38,216 bases of DNA, taken from NCBI GenBank assembly GCA_964388275.1, contig CAYLZD010000035.1, positions 1 to 38,216 on the forward strand. The letters run 5' to 3'. Position 1 is the stretch's first letter; each line of letters begins with the position of its first letter. The notes beneath the pieces are model-generated. The model made no database searches, was not told the DNA's origin, and was given only the letters and a program-made list of their open reading frames with translations. Shown in pieces: positions 24,952-34,800 of this stretch. The position numbers and the translations under genes are program-made. This stretch comes from JARYLZ01 sp964388275 (GTDB lineage: Bacteria > Bacteroidota > Ignavibacteria > SZUA-365).

Positions 24952-26319
24952 ATGTCATTTTTCCCGGGAGGGGATCCACATATTTCGATTGAAGGCGCGC
25001 GCAGCGGAAACAGCTGCATGCCGCGGAATCCTCTCCTGCGTGTGCCGGAGACGGTCATGCGGTTGAATCCGGCCGTTCAGTCACTGTTGAACTCTTCTCT
25101 CGGCAGGCAGTCGCTCTGGTATTTTCTGTCGCAATTGTGCAACGGGGCGCTGGGCGTGGCGGTTCTGGGTGTTTTGACCAGAGCTCTGACCGTGGCGGAT
25201 TTCGGCGTGTACTCTTTCGTGACGGCCGTGCTCCTATTCCTGGCCATGTTCACCGACGCGGGGATTTCAACATCCGGCGCGCGACTTATGGCCTTGGCAG
25301 GATCGGAAAACGAACAGCGCTCCCGATCCGCGGCATTGTTGCTCGCCTCGCTGGGCGCCGGAGCGGCTCTGACCTGCTGCGCCGCGATCGCATCATTCCT
25401 GGTCGAGCCGCTCTTCGGCGGAGGCAGCGGAGGGTTGCTCCTGATGGCGGCGCCGTTCGCGCTTTTTCTGCCCGCACAGGAAATGATCATATACATGGCT
25501 CAGGGCGCCAACAGAATCGGCCTGCTTTCGGTCTTCCTCATTCTGCCTCGGCTTCTGCTGCTGCCGCTGCTGCTGTTGCTGGCTTCCCGGCACGCGCTCT
25601 CCATCGAAGCCGCGCTCGCAGCCACCTATGGATCCACGGCCGTTGCGGTAATGTGTGTCGCATTGCTCAACAGGCCCTTCACAAAGGGCATTCGCGCACA
25701 GCTCTCGCTTCTGCGAGTGGAATTGAAAGAATTCGGCCGCGACGTCTATGCGGCGCGCATCGTGGACGGCCTCACGACCGGGCTCGACAAAATGCTGCTT
25801 TCCTACCATCACGGGATGATCCCCGTCGGTTTCTACTCTATCGCCTTTACGATGGCTTCGCCAATCGTCATGTTGAGCCGGGCAATGACGGCGAGCGGTT
25901 ATCGGGGATTCGCTCATCAGCCCGCGATACCGCGGAAACTGCTCACGGCCAACCTGCTCTGGTGCTCCGCGGGCGCCGTCGTCCTGGTGATCGCCTGCGA
26001 ATTGCTTCTTCCTTTGCTCTTCACGAACAAATACGTGCCGTCCCTGGGCGTTCTCCCGTTTCTGGCAGCGGGCATCGGCCTGATGGGTTTGAATGCGCCG
26101 TTCCATTCATTTCTGGCCGCGCAAAGGCAGGGACGAACCTTGAGACGCCTGTCTTTCGCAACGTCGGGCCTGCTCGTCTTACTGAATGTCATTCTGATTC
26201 CGTTGCTCGGAATGACCGGCGCGGCCCTCTCACTGATCGGCGCTTTTCTGATGAATCTGCTGCTCAACATCGCGGAATACCGGAAATTCCGCCGTCGGCA
26301 CCGGGAAATCGCCCATTAA
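24952..26319 (+). CDS. Wzx-like polysaccharide flippase (MOP/MATE superfamily)
   Basis: The 455-residue product is an integral inner-membrane protein with about 12-14 transmembrane helices. It has the family layout: LWYFLSQLCNGALGVAVL, then VLTRALTVADFGVYSF as the first helix pair, with GISTSGARLMA, GLDKMLLSYHHGMIPVGFYS in the middle and a final LIPLLGMTGAALSLIGAFL. This fits transporters that flip lipid-linked O-antigen or similar glycan units across the inner membrane. GAGGAG lies 2-4 nt before the ATG. It ends 15 nt before the first porU ATG, so the two are probably co-transcribed, which ties it to delivery of the anionic LPS used by the PorU sortase. The exact substrate is inferred. Confidence 0.88.
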   Translation: MSFFPGGDPHISIEGARSGNSCMPRNPLLRVPETVMRLNPAVQSLLNSSLGRQSLWYFLSQLCNGALGVAVLGVLTRALTVADFGVYSFVTAVLLFLAMFTDAGISTSGARLMALAGSENEQRSRSAALLLASLGAGAALTCCAAIASFLVEPLFGGGSGGLLLMAAPFALFLPAQEMIIYMAQGANRIGLLSVFLILPRLLLLPLLLLLASRHALSIEAALAATYGSTAVAVMCVALLNRPFTKGIRAQLSLLRVELKEFGRDVYAARIVDGLTTGLDKMLLSYHHGMIPVGFYSIAFTMASPIVMLSRAMTASGYRGFAHQPAIPRKLLTANLLWCSAGAVVLVIACELLLPLLFTNKYVPSLGVLPFLAAGIGLMGLNAPFHSFLAAQRQGRTLRRLSFATSGLLVLLNVILIPLLGMTGAALSLIGAFLMNLLLNIAEYRKFRRRHREIAH

Positions 26320-26334
26320 ATACGGTATCCGGAA

Positions 26335-29300
26335 TTGCATTGCATGAAGAGAACTTTTCTCCCTCTATCCAGTGTTGAAAAACACATGCTTCGGGCATCA
26401 ATGGCACACTTCCACACCAGATCATCCATAAAGGCGGCCGCTTTATCGACGGCGCTGCTTTTGTGCGCGGCGAGCGGGCTGCAAGCCCAGGAATTGCGGG
26501 TGCTCTCGTCGGACGCCTCCGGCTGCACTGTCGAATACCGTCCGGGATGCCGTACGACCACATTCCTCCACAAGGGACAGCGTTTCACCTCGGTCACTTT
26601 TGAGGGCGCGGCGCCACTGTATCCGCATCGGGCGGGCTCGCCAGATTTGAAATTCCGTTCCGCCCCCATAGTTCTGCCGTCCCTTCCAGGTCACAGGGTG
26701 ACGGTTATGCAAAGCGACTTCCAGGACAGCACGGACGTCCTCCTCGCGCCGGTGTCCCGCTTTCGCGAGACCGATGAAGGGCGCATGGAGGAGTTCATCA
26801 TCGGTCCCGGCTACACGAGCAGCGGATTCCTGCCGTCGCGAATCGCGGAACTCGCCGACGCGGGCATCTCTCGCGACCGATATCTCGCTTCGCTGCGGAT
26901 ATATCCCTTCCAATACGACGCTTCCTCCCGCCGGCTCAGATTATACAACCGCATCATGGTCAGGGTCGACTTCGGCGCCTTCGATCCCATGCTCGGAGCG
27001 GGGACCTCGGCCCGTGTTTTCGGCATCTCCGCCTTGAATGAAAGCGCGGCCACGGCCTGGACTCTGCAGCGTCCGCGGCCGGTAAGCAAAACTGGCGCAG
27101 CCGGACTCGCAAGCGGCGATTGGTACCGAATTGAAATCAGCGAAGAAGGCGTATACCGGCTGCCGCGCTCCTGGTTCCAGGCCGCCGGAATAGACTTGTC
27201 GTCCCTGGATCCGCGGACGATCAGGATGTACGGACACGGCGGACGTGAATTGCCCGCGAAACTCAGCGCCCCGCGCCCTGAAAACTTGCAGGAGATAGCC
27301 ATAGAAGTGAGAGGCGAAGCCGACGGCGTATTCGACGAAGGCGACGAGGTGCGCTTCTTCGGCCGGGGTTTGAGCGGCTGGACCTATGACTCGAGCGCTC
27401 GTCGTTACTCGCACTACATACACCGTTTCGACCGCAGCAACGCGTATTTCCTGACTTTCGGCTCGGGTCCGGGAAAAAGGATGCAAGCGCAGCTGTCGCT
27501 CAACGAGTCCTCGCCGCACGTCCCCCGGTGGTTCACAGGCAGGGATTTTCACGAGGAGGAAGCGTTCAATTTCCTCGCTTCGGGCAAATCCTGGGTCGGC
27601 AAAAAAATCAATCCGAGTTCGGTGGGAAGTTCCCAGGTGCTCGTCAGAAAACTCGAAGGATTGGTGAGAACCGAGCCGGTACGTTACAGGATACAGCTTT
27701 ATTCGCAGTCGGAGGCCGCCAACTCTTTTGCCATCTCCGACGGAAGCGCGCTCGGCGTCGTCAACATGGGCACGGTGGATTTCGGCACGGATCGCGACGA
27801 CATCGCGGCCTCTTCAGGGCCGCGATCATATTCGCGTTCCGGCGACCTGCCCGACGACCGCAGCACGCTTAAAATCGAGTATCAGACCGCGAATCCGGAG
27901 CAGAACCGCGGCGGATACATCGACTGGGTCGAGTGGACATGGGCGCGGAACTTCGCAGCGCAAGCCGGACTGCTCGCTTTTTCCGCGCCCGACACGGCGG
28001 CGGTTTGCGCCTATGAAGTGAACGGCTTTCCGTCCAGCGACATCGGGGTTTATGACGTGACCGACCATGCGGGTGTCAAGGTCGTGACCAATCCATCTGT
28101 GAGCGGCGGCACTCTGCGTTTTCAGGCGGAATCGCGGGCTGGACGGCCGCCGGAGTATTACGCCGTTACGGGGAGCGCGCTTCTTGCCGCGGCGGCGCCT
28201 GTCAGAATTCCCAATTCCGATCTGCTGGGCGCGAACGGAGCCGAATATGTCATCATAACGTCGCCCGTGATGCTTCCCGCCGCTAACACGTTGAAGCAGC
28301 ACCGCGAGAAAGAAGGCGAAAACGCGATATCCACGCGCGTCGTCACTCTGCCGGAGATTTATAACGAGTTCAGCGGCGGCGTAATCGATCCCGCCGCCAT
28401 CCGGAACTTCCTCTCTTACGCGCTGACGAGCTGGGAGATCAAACCCAGGTACGTCCTCCTTCTCGGCGACGGCCACTTCGATTACCGCAATTACACGACA
28501 TCGGAAACCATAATCGTTCCGGTATGGGAATCGGAGAATTCAGTGAACCTCATCTCCTGTTACGTGACGGATGATTTCTATGCCCAGACGATAGGCGATG
28601 ACGCGCTCGTGGATTTGAGCATCGGCAGATTGCCGGTGCAGACAGTCCAGCAGGCCGAGGCGGTCGTCGGCAAGATAATCTCCTATGAGCAGTCACCGGA
28701 TTTCGATCCGTGGAAAAACAGGGTCACCTTCGTGGCGGATGACGGTTTCACACCGCGCATGGACGAAGGGAGCGTTCACACAGCCCAATCCGAAGACATA
28801 TCGAGAGCCATGCCTCAAGAGATAGAACAACGCAAGATCTACATAGTCTCCTACCCGACCGAGAACACAGCGCAGGGCAGGAGAAAACCTTCGGCCAACT
28901 CCGACATCATCGAGCAGATAAACAGGGGATCGGTCATTTTTAACTACACGGGGCACGGAAGCGAAGCCGTGTGGGCTCATGAACAGGTTTTCGTGAGTGA
29001 CGTCACCGTGCCGCAGTTGAACAACAGCGACCGTTTGACCTTTGTCACGGCCGCAACCTGCACTTTCGGACTTTACGACAGGCCCGAGCTACAGAGCGGC
29101 ACCGAAAGGTTGATTCTGAAGCCCGACGGCGGCGCCATCGGCGGGCTGTCTTCGCCACGGCTCGTCTATTCCGGCCAGAATTCCGTCTTCAATCAGACCT
29201 TCTTCTCGAACATGATAGTGAAGGGACGCGAGAGCGACGGGCGGATGAAGCGCATCGGGGATGCGATCTATTCCACTAAGCAGCAATGGCATTCGGACGC

Positions 29301-30429
29301 GGGGTACGAGAAATTCCACCTGTTCTCCGATCCAGCCCTGCGGCTGGCGTTTCCGAGGCACAAATGCTCGATAGATTCCTTCATTGTAAACGGGGAGGCG
29401 CAGTCGGTCGACACCGTGCAGCTCCGGGCCCTGTCCCAGGTGACCATCAAAGCCTCAGTACGCAAACCGGATCAGAGCATATGGGACGATTTCAACGGCG
29501 TCGCGCTGGTGGCTCTATATGATGCCGAACGCCGCATCACCGTGCCTCTGGACGGCTGGGGTGGTTTTTATTACAAGGTGCTCGGAGGTCTGCTGTACAG
29601 GGGTGAAGCGTCTGTCAGAGACGGCCGTTTCGCCGTCTCGATGATGGTTCCCAAGGACATATCTTACGAAAACAGCAACGGGCGTCTCGATGTGTATTTC
29701 GACAACGGAAGCCGCGACGGCGCCGGATTTTCCACGGCGTTCCGCGTGGGCGGCTCTGAAACGGCAGGCACAGAGGACACGAGGGGCCCAGATATAACCC
29801 TTTACATGGACTCCAGAAGTTTCGCTCCGGGCGACGGCGTCAACGAGAATCCCATGCTCATAGCCGACCTCTTCGACGAGAGCGGCATAAACACGACGGG
29901 ACTCGGCATCGGCCACAACATCGAGGCCTGGCTGGACGACGAACCGGTGAGCGTCGTGCTCAACGACTATTACAGAGGCGAACGGGACTCGTGGCAGCGC
30001 GGCGCCGTTGAATACCAGTACAGGGCTTTGGCCGAGGGTCGGCACAGTCTTCGCCTACGCGCATGGGACATACACAACAATCCCGGCTCGGCCGAGACAT
30101 GGTTCAACGTGCAAGGCGGCGGAACCTTGACGGTCGGCAGCGTCTACGCGTATCCGAATCCCACCAGTGAAGGCAGCACATTCAGTTTCACGCACAACCA
30201 GCAGGATGCCGTCGATGTGGAGGTCAGGATATACACCGCCGCGGGACGAATGATCAGGACGCTGGAAATCAAGCAAGCGCGCGACCGATTCGTGAGAGTT
30301 GAATGGGACGGATTGGACGCGGACGGAGCGCGTCCGGCAAACGGCACATACTTTTTCAAGTTGACTTGCCTGTCGGAAGGAGGGAAACGGGGGACCGAAA
30401 CTGTAGGAACCGTTTCGGTGTTGAGATGA
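26335..30429 (+). CDS. porU: T9SS sortase PorU (C25-family cysteine peptidase)
   Basis: PorU is the outer-membrane-surface sortase of the type IX system: it cuts off the sorting domain of cargo and joins cargo to anionic LPS. The 1364-residue frame has an exported N-terminus (hydrophobic AAALSTALLLCAASGLQAQ), a large beta-rich region with GDWYRIEISEEGVYRLP and RMYGHGGRELP, and then the C25 domain. LLLGDGHFDYRNY leads to NYTGHGSEAVW with the catalytic His (about residue 874) and VTAATCTFGLYD with the catalytic Cys (about 909). It ends in a sorting-like beta domain (YAYPNPTSEGSTFSF, VRIYTAAGRMIRTL, ANGTYFFKL). ATGs at 26344, 26387 and 26401 are other possible starts; none has a Shine-Dalgarno. 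Cofactors gldKLMN, sprA/sov and porX/porY are not in the window. Confidence 0.92.
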   Translation: MHCMKRTFLPLSSVEKHMLRASMAHFHTRSSIKAAALSTALLLCAASGLQAQELRVLSSDASGCTVEYRPGCRTTTFLHKGQRFTSVTFEGAAPLYPHRAGSPDLKFRSAPIVLPSLPGHRVTVMQSDFQDSTDVLLAPVSRFRETDEGRMEEFIIGPGYTSSGFLPSRIAELADAGISRDRYLASLRIYPFQYDASSRRLRLYNRIMVRVDFGAFDPMLGAGTSARVFGISALNESAATAWTLQRPRPVSKTGAAGLASGDWYRIEISEEGVYRLPRSWFQAAGIDLSSLDPRTIRMYGHGGRELPAKLSAPRPENLQEIAIEVRGEADGVFDEGDEVRFFGRGLSGWTYDSSARRYSHYIHRFDRSNAYFLTFGSGPGKRMQAQLSLNESSPHVPRWFTGRDFHEEEAFNFLASGKSWVGKKINPSSVGSSQVLVRKLEGLVRTEPVRYRIQLYSQSEAANSFAISDGSALGVVNMGTVDFGTDRDDIAASSGPRSYSRSGDLPDDRSTLKIEYQTANPEQNRGGYIDWVEWTWARNFAAQAGLLAFSAPDTAAVCAYEVNGFPSSDIGVYDVTDHAGVKVVTNPSVSGGTLRFQAESRAGRPPEYYAVTGSALLAAAAPVRIPNSDLLGANGAEYVIITSPVMLPAANTLKQHREKEGENAISTRVVTLPEIYNEFSGGVIDPAAIRNFLSYALTSWEIKPRYVLLLGDGHFDYRNYTTSETIIVPVWESENSVNLISCYVTDDFYAQTIGDDALVDLSIGRLPVQTVQQAEAVVGKIISYEQSPDFDPWKNRVTFVADDGFTPRMDEGSVHTAQSEDISRAMPQEIEQRKIYIVSYPTENTAQGRRKPSANSDIIEQINRGSVIFNYTGHGSEAVWAHEQVFVSDVTVPQLNNSDRLTFVTAATCTFGLYDRPELQSGTERLILKPDGGAIGGLSSPRLVYSGQNSVFNQTFFSNMIVKGRESDGRMKRIGDAIYSTKQQWHSDAGYEKFHLFSDPALRLAFPRHKCSIDSFIVNGEAQSVDTVQLRALSQVTIKASVRKPDQSIWDDFNGVALVALYDAERRITVPLDGWGGFYYKVLGGLLYRGEASVRDGRFAVSMMVPKDISYENSNGRLDVYFDNGSRDGAGFSTAFRVGGSETAGTEDTRGPDITLYMDSRSFAPGDGVNENPMLIADLFDESGINTTGLGIGHNIEAWLDDEPVSVVLNDYYRGERDSWQRGAVEYQYRALAEGRHSLRLRAWDIHNNPGSAETWFNVQGGGTLTVGSVYAYPNPTSEGSTFSFTHNQQDAVDVEVRIYTAAGRMIRTLEIKQARDRFVRVEWDGLDADGARPANGTYFFKLTCLSEGGKRGTETVGTVSVLR

Positions 30430-30457
30430 TCCACGGACGCCGCAACCCCCTGACCTG

Positions 30458-30486
30458 TTGATAGAAAAGAATAATTTCCATAAATT
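30458..30486 (+). promoter_or_regulatory. Promoter of porV
   Basis: TTGATA (30458-30463, 5 of 6) and TAAATT (30481-30486, 4 of 6) are 17 nt apart. This gives porV its own start, 35 nt before its ATG, within the 92-nt gap after porU. Confidence 0.55.
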
Positions 30487-30521
30487 TACTGATTGCTTCA
30501 ATTTCGGTCTATGAGGACACA

Positions 30522-31682
30522 ATGACGACCAAGACAAAAATTCTGACCGCCGCATGCATATTGGCCATGACGACGTTCTTTCAGGACACGGCGAACGCAC
30601 AGGGTGCCGCGAGCACGGCGGTGCCTTTTCTCCTGATTTCACCCGGAGCGCGCGCAAGCGCCATGGGGGAATCCGGCGCGGCGACGGCCGACGACGCGTC
30701 GGCCATATTCTGGAATCCCGCCGGGCTTTCCTTTCAGAAGGGAATGGAATTGAGCTTGAGCCACTCGAACTGGCTGCCGATGTTCCAGGTCAGCGATCTC
30801 TTCTACGAGTATGCGAATTTCAAGATGTCCATACCCGAAATCAGCGGAACGGTCGGCGCGGCTCTCACCTTCCTCAACCTGGGAGAGTTCGAGTACCGGG
30901 ACGAAGCCAACAACAAGCTCGGCACTTTCAAGAGTTTTGAAATGGGTTTCACCGTGTCATACGGAACCCGCATAGACGAGGACCTGGGTCTCGGACTAGG
31001 CCTGCGCGTCATCCATTCGAGTTTGTCGAACGTGCAGGTGGCGAATGAGCAGGGATCCGGACAGGCCACGGCCGTCGCCGGCGACGTCGGCCTGCTTTAC
31101 AGGCCGTCGAAGTTCCTCCTGCCGTTTACCGACATCGATCTCGGAGACCGCTTCGCGCTGGGACTGGCTTTCTCGAATATCGGACCGGCGATCACGTATA
31201 TCGACCAGGCGCAGTCGGATCCTCTGCCGACCACGCTCAGGCTGGGATTGAGCTTCGATCTCGTGCGCGAGGAATACAACCGCCTCACTTGGTCCACCGA
31301 CGTGACCAAGCTCATCATACACAGGGAAGGCGGAAAAAAGGCTAGCGACTTCTTCACGGCACTTACCAAAGCCCAGGTGACGGACTGGAATTCCTATACA
31401 CTTGGAACGGGGCTCGAATACTGGTACTCCGACTTCGTCGCCCTGCGTTTCGGTTTCTTCCACGAGGATCCTAACTGGGGCAACCGGCGCTTCCTGACCT
31501 TCGGCGCCGGCGTGCGTTACGAGATCTACGGTTTCGACTTCAGCTACATATCGACCGATATCTCCAGCGAACGCAGTCCTCTGGCCGACACGCTCCGTTT
31601 CACGCTTTCCATTCTCTGGGACCGCTCGAAGACAACGCCCGACGACGGCGTAACAATTCCGGCCGACGACTCGAAGAACTGA
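30522..31682 (+). CDS. porV: T9SS outer-membrane shuttle protein PorV
   Basis: PorV is a FadL-like outer-membrane barrel that takes folded cargo from the T9SS translocon to PorU. The 386-residue product has a signal peptide (ILTAACILAMTTFFQDTANA) and the PorV/PorQ signature FLLISPGARASAMGESGAA, ADDASAIFWNPAGLSF, LSHSNWLPMF and YEYANFKM. It goes on in barrel strands (for example LGLGLGLRVIHSSLSNV, LALGLAFSNIGPAITYI), with LRFGFFHEDPNWGNRRFLTFGAGVRYE cut by loops, and closes with an aromatic strand before a polar tail. GAGG lies 6 nt before the ATG. It follows porU directly, a pairing that supports both calls. Confidence 0.93.
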   Translation: MTTKTKILTAACILAMTTFFQDTANAQGAASTAVPFLLISPGARASAMGESGAATADDASAIFWNPAGLSFQKGMELSLSHSNWLPMFQVSDLFYEYANFKMSIPEISGTVGAALTFLNLGEFEYRDEANNKLGTFKSFEMGFTVSYGTRIDEDLGLGLGLRVIHSSLSNVQVANEQGSGQATAVAGDVGLLYRPSKFLLPFTDIDLGDRFALGLAFSNIGPAITYIDQAQSDPLPTTLRLGLSFDLVREEYNRLTWSTDVTKLIIHREGGKKASDFFTALTKAQVTDWNSYTLGTGLEYWYSDFVALRFGFFHEDPNWGNRRFLTFGAGVRYEIYGFDFSYISTDISSERSPLADTLRFTLSILWDRSKTTPDDGVTIPADDSKN

Positions 31683-31683
31683 T

Positions 31684-31719
31684 TCCGGGGCGCGGTCGCG
31701 CGAAGCCGGATTCCCCGGA
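31684..31719 (+). terminator. Hairpin after porV
   Basis: TCCGGGG (31684-31690) and CCCCGGA (31713-31719) pair over 7 bp, with GC-rich sequence inside that can also fold (CGCGGTCGCG). No T-run follows, so it may only attenuate readthrough into the next gene. Confidence 0.35.
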
Positions 31720-31820
31720 TCGGCGACTAGCGGCGCCGTCCTTTCTGACGAGCCCGCGAGCGGGGATCGGGCGTAAACCCGGTCGCGCTATTCCTGTCGT
31801 ATTCAACTCAAGTCCACAGC

Positions 31821-34800
31821 ATGAAGATCTCACACAGACGCTTCGCCATAATCTCCGCACTCGTTTTGTCGGCATCTCCTGCCGCGGCGCAGACCATCCC
31901 GCGCATGGATCATTCACCGGCGGCCTCCGCGCCGCGTTCAGCCGCCATGACGGCGGCGCTGCCCGACACCGTTCGGATACTCGCGGTCATGGCGGAGTTC
32001 CGGACGGACGAGGACAACCGCACAAGCGGAAACGGCACATTTGGAACTGTGTTCCCTTACGATTACGGAGCGGACATTCTCGATCCTTACCCGCATGACC
32101 GCGCCTACTTCGAGGCGCATCTGCGGTTTCTCGAGAACTATATAGCCAAGTCGTCTGGAGGCCGGACCTTCGCGCGGTCGGGTCTGTTCGACAGCGTCGT
32201 CACGCTTCCGAAGCAGATACGCGAATACAGCTACAGGCGCGGCGAGAGCGAGAAGCCGGTGGCCGAGCTGGCGGCGGCGGCGTGGACGGAGGCGGACAAG
32301 GCGATTCCCGGTTTCGATTTCTCCGCGTGGGACATGTTCGTGGTATTCCATGCCGGCCGCGGCCGCGACGTGGATTTGGCGGCCCTGCAGGGCGTGGATC
32401 CGACGCCGTTCGACATCCCCTCGCTTTCCTTCACTCTGAACGCCTTCCGCAAGCATTTCGGCGCGGAGTTCGAGGGCATTCCCGTCGGAGGCGGCGCTTT
32501 CCTGATAAAGAACAGCTCGATCGTGCCCTGCACGAACACAAGAGAGATCCCGCTCATTACCGGACAGACGGGTCTTCTGGAACTGAGCATCAACGGCCTC
32601 CTGGCGGCAAGTTTCGGAACCTGGGCCGGCCTGCCCGATCTCTTCGACACGCGTCTCGGACGCACGGGCATAGGACGTTTCGGACTCATGGACGCTGAGT
32701 CCATATTCGCCTTCGGCGGCGTCTGTCCGCCCGCGCCTTCCGCCTGGGAGAAACAGTTCCTCGGATGGACGGCGCCGCGCGAAGCCACCGCCGGCAAACG
32801 CAGTTATCTGCTGACGGCTTACCGGACCGATCAGCCGTCCACCGCCGACATAATCAAGGCGCCGATAACCGGCAAGGAATACTGGTTGCTCGAAAACAGG
32901 CAGAGAGATCCCGGCAACAACGGACAACGCGTGACGATGCTCTCCGGCGGCCGGGAAATCGTCATGCATTTTCCGAAAGACACCACCGGTTTCGAATATG
33001 CCGACGTGACCGCGCTCAAAGGAGTGGTGATCGACGTCGAAGACATCGACTGGAGCCTGCCGGGCGGGCGCGTGCTGAGCGACGGCGGGGAGATCACATC
33101 GACCGGCGGAATATTGATCTGGCACATCGACGAAGCGGTGATAGAGGCCGGTCTCGCGGACAACAAAGTCAATGCGGATCCGCACAGACGCGGCGTGGAC
33201 CTGGAACAGGCGGCCGGACCGCAGGACATCGGTGAGACCATACCGTCGGTATTCGGTTCCAGCATAGGAAACGGCTCGCCTCTCGACTACTGGTTCCGCG
33301 GCAATGTCTCTCCATTGTACGAGAACGCCTTCGGGGCCTCCACAACGCCCGACACGCGCGCCAACAGCGGCGCGTTTACACACGTGACCATCGGCAACTT
33401 CGATGTTTCCGGCCCGGTGATGTCTCTGGACATCGAGGCGGGCGACAACACAATCGCCCCGATGCCCGGCTGGCCCGTCGATTTGAGTTCCCGGCTGCCG
33501 GAACAGCAGTCCGAATTGCACACGGTTGTTTTCGACATCGACGGGGACGCGTCGGAGGAGATTTTCGCGGCCGCCGGATATCGCTCCGGGAACGAGGGCC
33601 CGGGCGATACGGTGCGGGTGTTCGGTTTTCGAACGGACGCGACTCCGGTACTCTCCGGATCGCTCGATCCTCTTTCGGCCGAGATACCGGGCATGCGGCG
33701 CATACTGTCTCCGCCGATGATAGGCGACGAACCGGCGTACGGCGGTCCGGTGATGGTAGTGGCCGGAAGCGACGGCGACCGTGTTTCGCTGGTCCTGCTG
33801 GCGATTCGCGATCTCGACAACGACCGGCGCTTCGACCCGCTCGATCGGATCGACCTTCACGCTTCGCAGATACGCGATCTCGACGCGTCCTGGCACATGC
33901 TGCGCGGCGGCCTGATGTATCTGACGACGGGAAGCACGGGCGACACCTTGCATCATCCGGTCGCGGGCAGGAGCTACGCTTTGCGGGGCGCTGTCGGAGC
34001 GATCGCGGCTACTGCGTACGCCGATTCGCTGATTCTGCTCGACAACGGGGATATGCTATCGACGGGCGCCGGGCTGGAATCGAGTTTCCCGTCCATGTCG
34101 GCCGCGGCGCGGGGAACGGCGCGGAATTGCGTCGTCGCTGATTTCGACGGCGACCTGAAGGACGACGGAGCGGTGTTGCGCGACAAGCTGTCGCTTCACC
34201 TGTCGGGAAGGACGGAGGCCGGGTTGCCCGTGTCCTCCGCCTATCTGCTCTCACACCGGCCCGTGCTGTCCGCCGCCGACATCGACGGCGACGGCCGGCT
34301 CGACGTGGTGATCGCGGACAGTTCTTCCGTTTTAGTGTTTAACGCGGCCCTCGCGTCGGCTGAGCGATATCCGGCCCGGGTATCGGCCCGCTGCGTCCTG
34401 TCCGCGCGTTTGAACGGCGACAGGCGCGACGCGCTGTTCGTCGTCGGAGACGGCGTCATGTCTCAACTGGGCACGGGCGCCCTGCAAGCCGGAGGTTTTC
34501 CGATACCGCTCCCAACGGGCGCATCCGCCGCGCTGACGCGGCTGAAGGAGGGCGGCGGATTCAAGCTGGGTATCTCCGTCGCTGGCGGAGACCGGCGCGT
34601 CAATCTCTACAGGACGCCGAACGCCGCGGACGACCATTCCGGCATGTGGCGGCAGATGTACGGAGACGCGCAGCACGGCAACCGGATATCGTCAAGGGGC
34701 GGCGCGATCGTTCCGGAATCCGTTTTCTTCCCGCCGGAGCGCTGTTACAACTGGCCGAATCCGACCTACGAGAGCATCACGAAAATCCGCTGTTACGTGT

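Noticed and set aside
25137..26378. A 413-codon plus-strand frame overlapping the flippase
   Set aside because: It is the +1 shadow of the flippase and is Arg-rich without hydrophobic segments.
31938..33956. A 672-codon open frame on the minus strand
   Set aside because: It lies wholly antisense to the M6-like gene, is rich in Arg and Val-Gly runs typical of GC-rich shadow frames, and has no ribosome site or domain.
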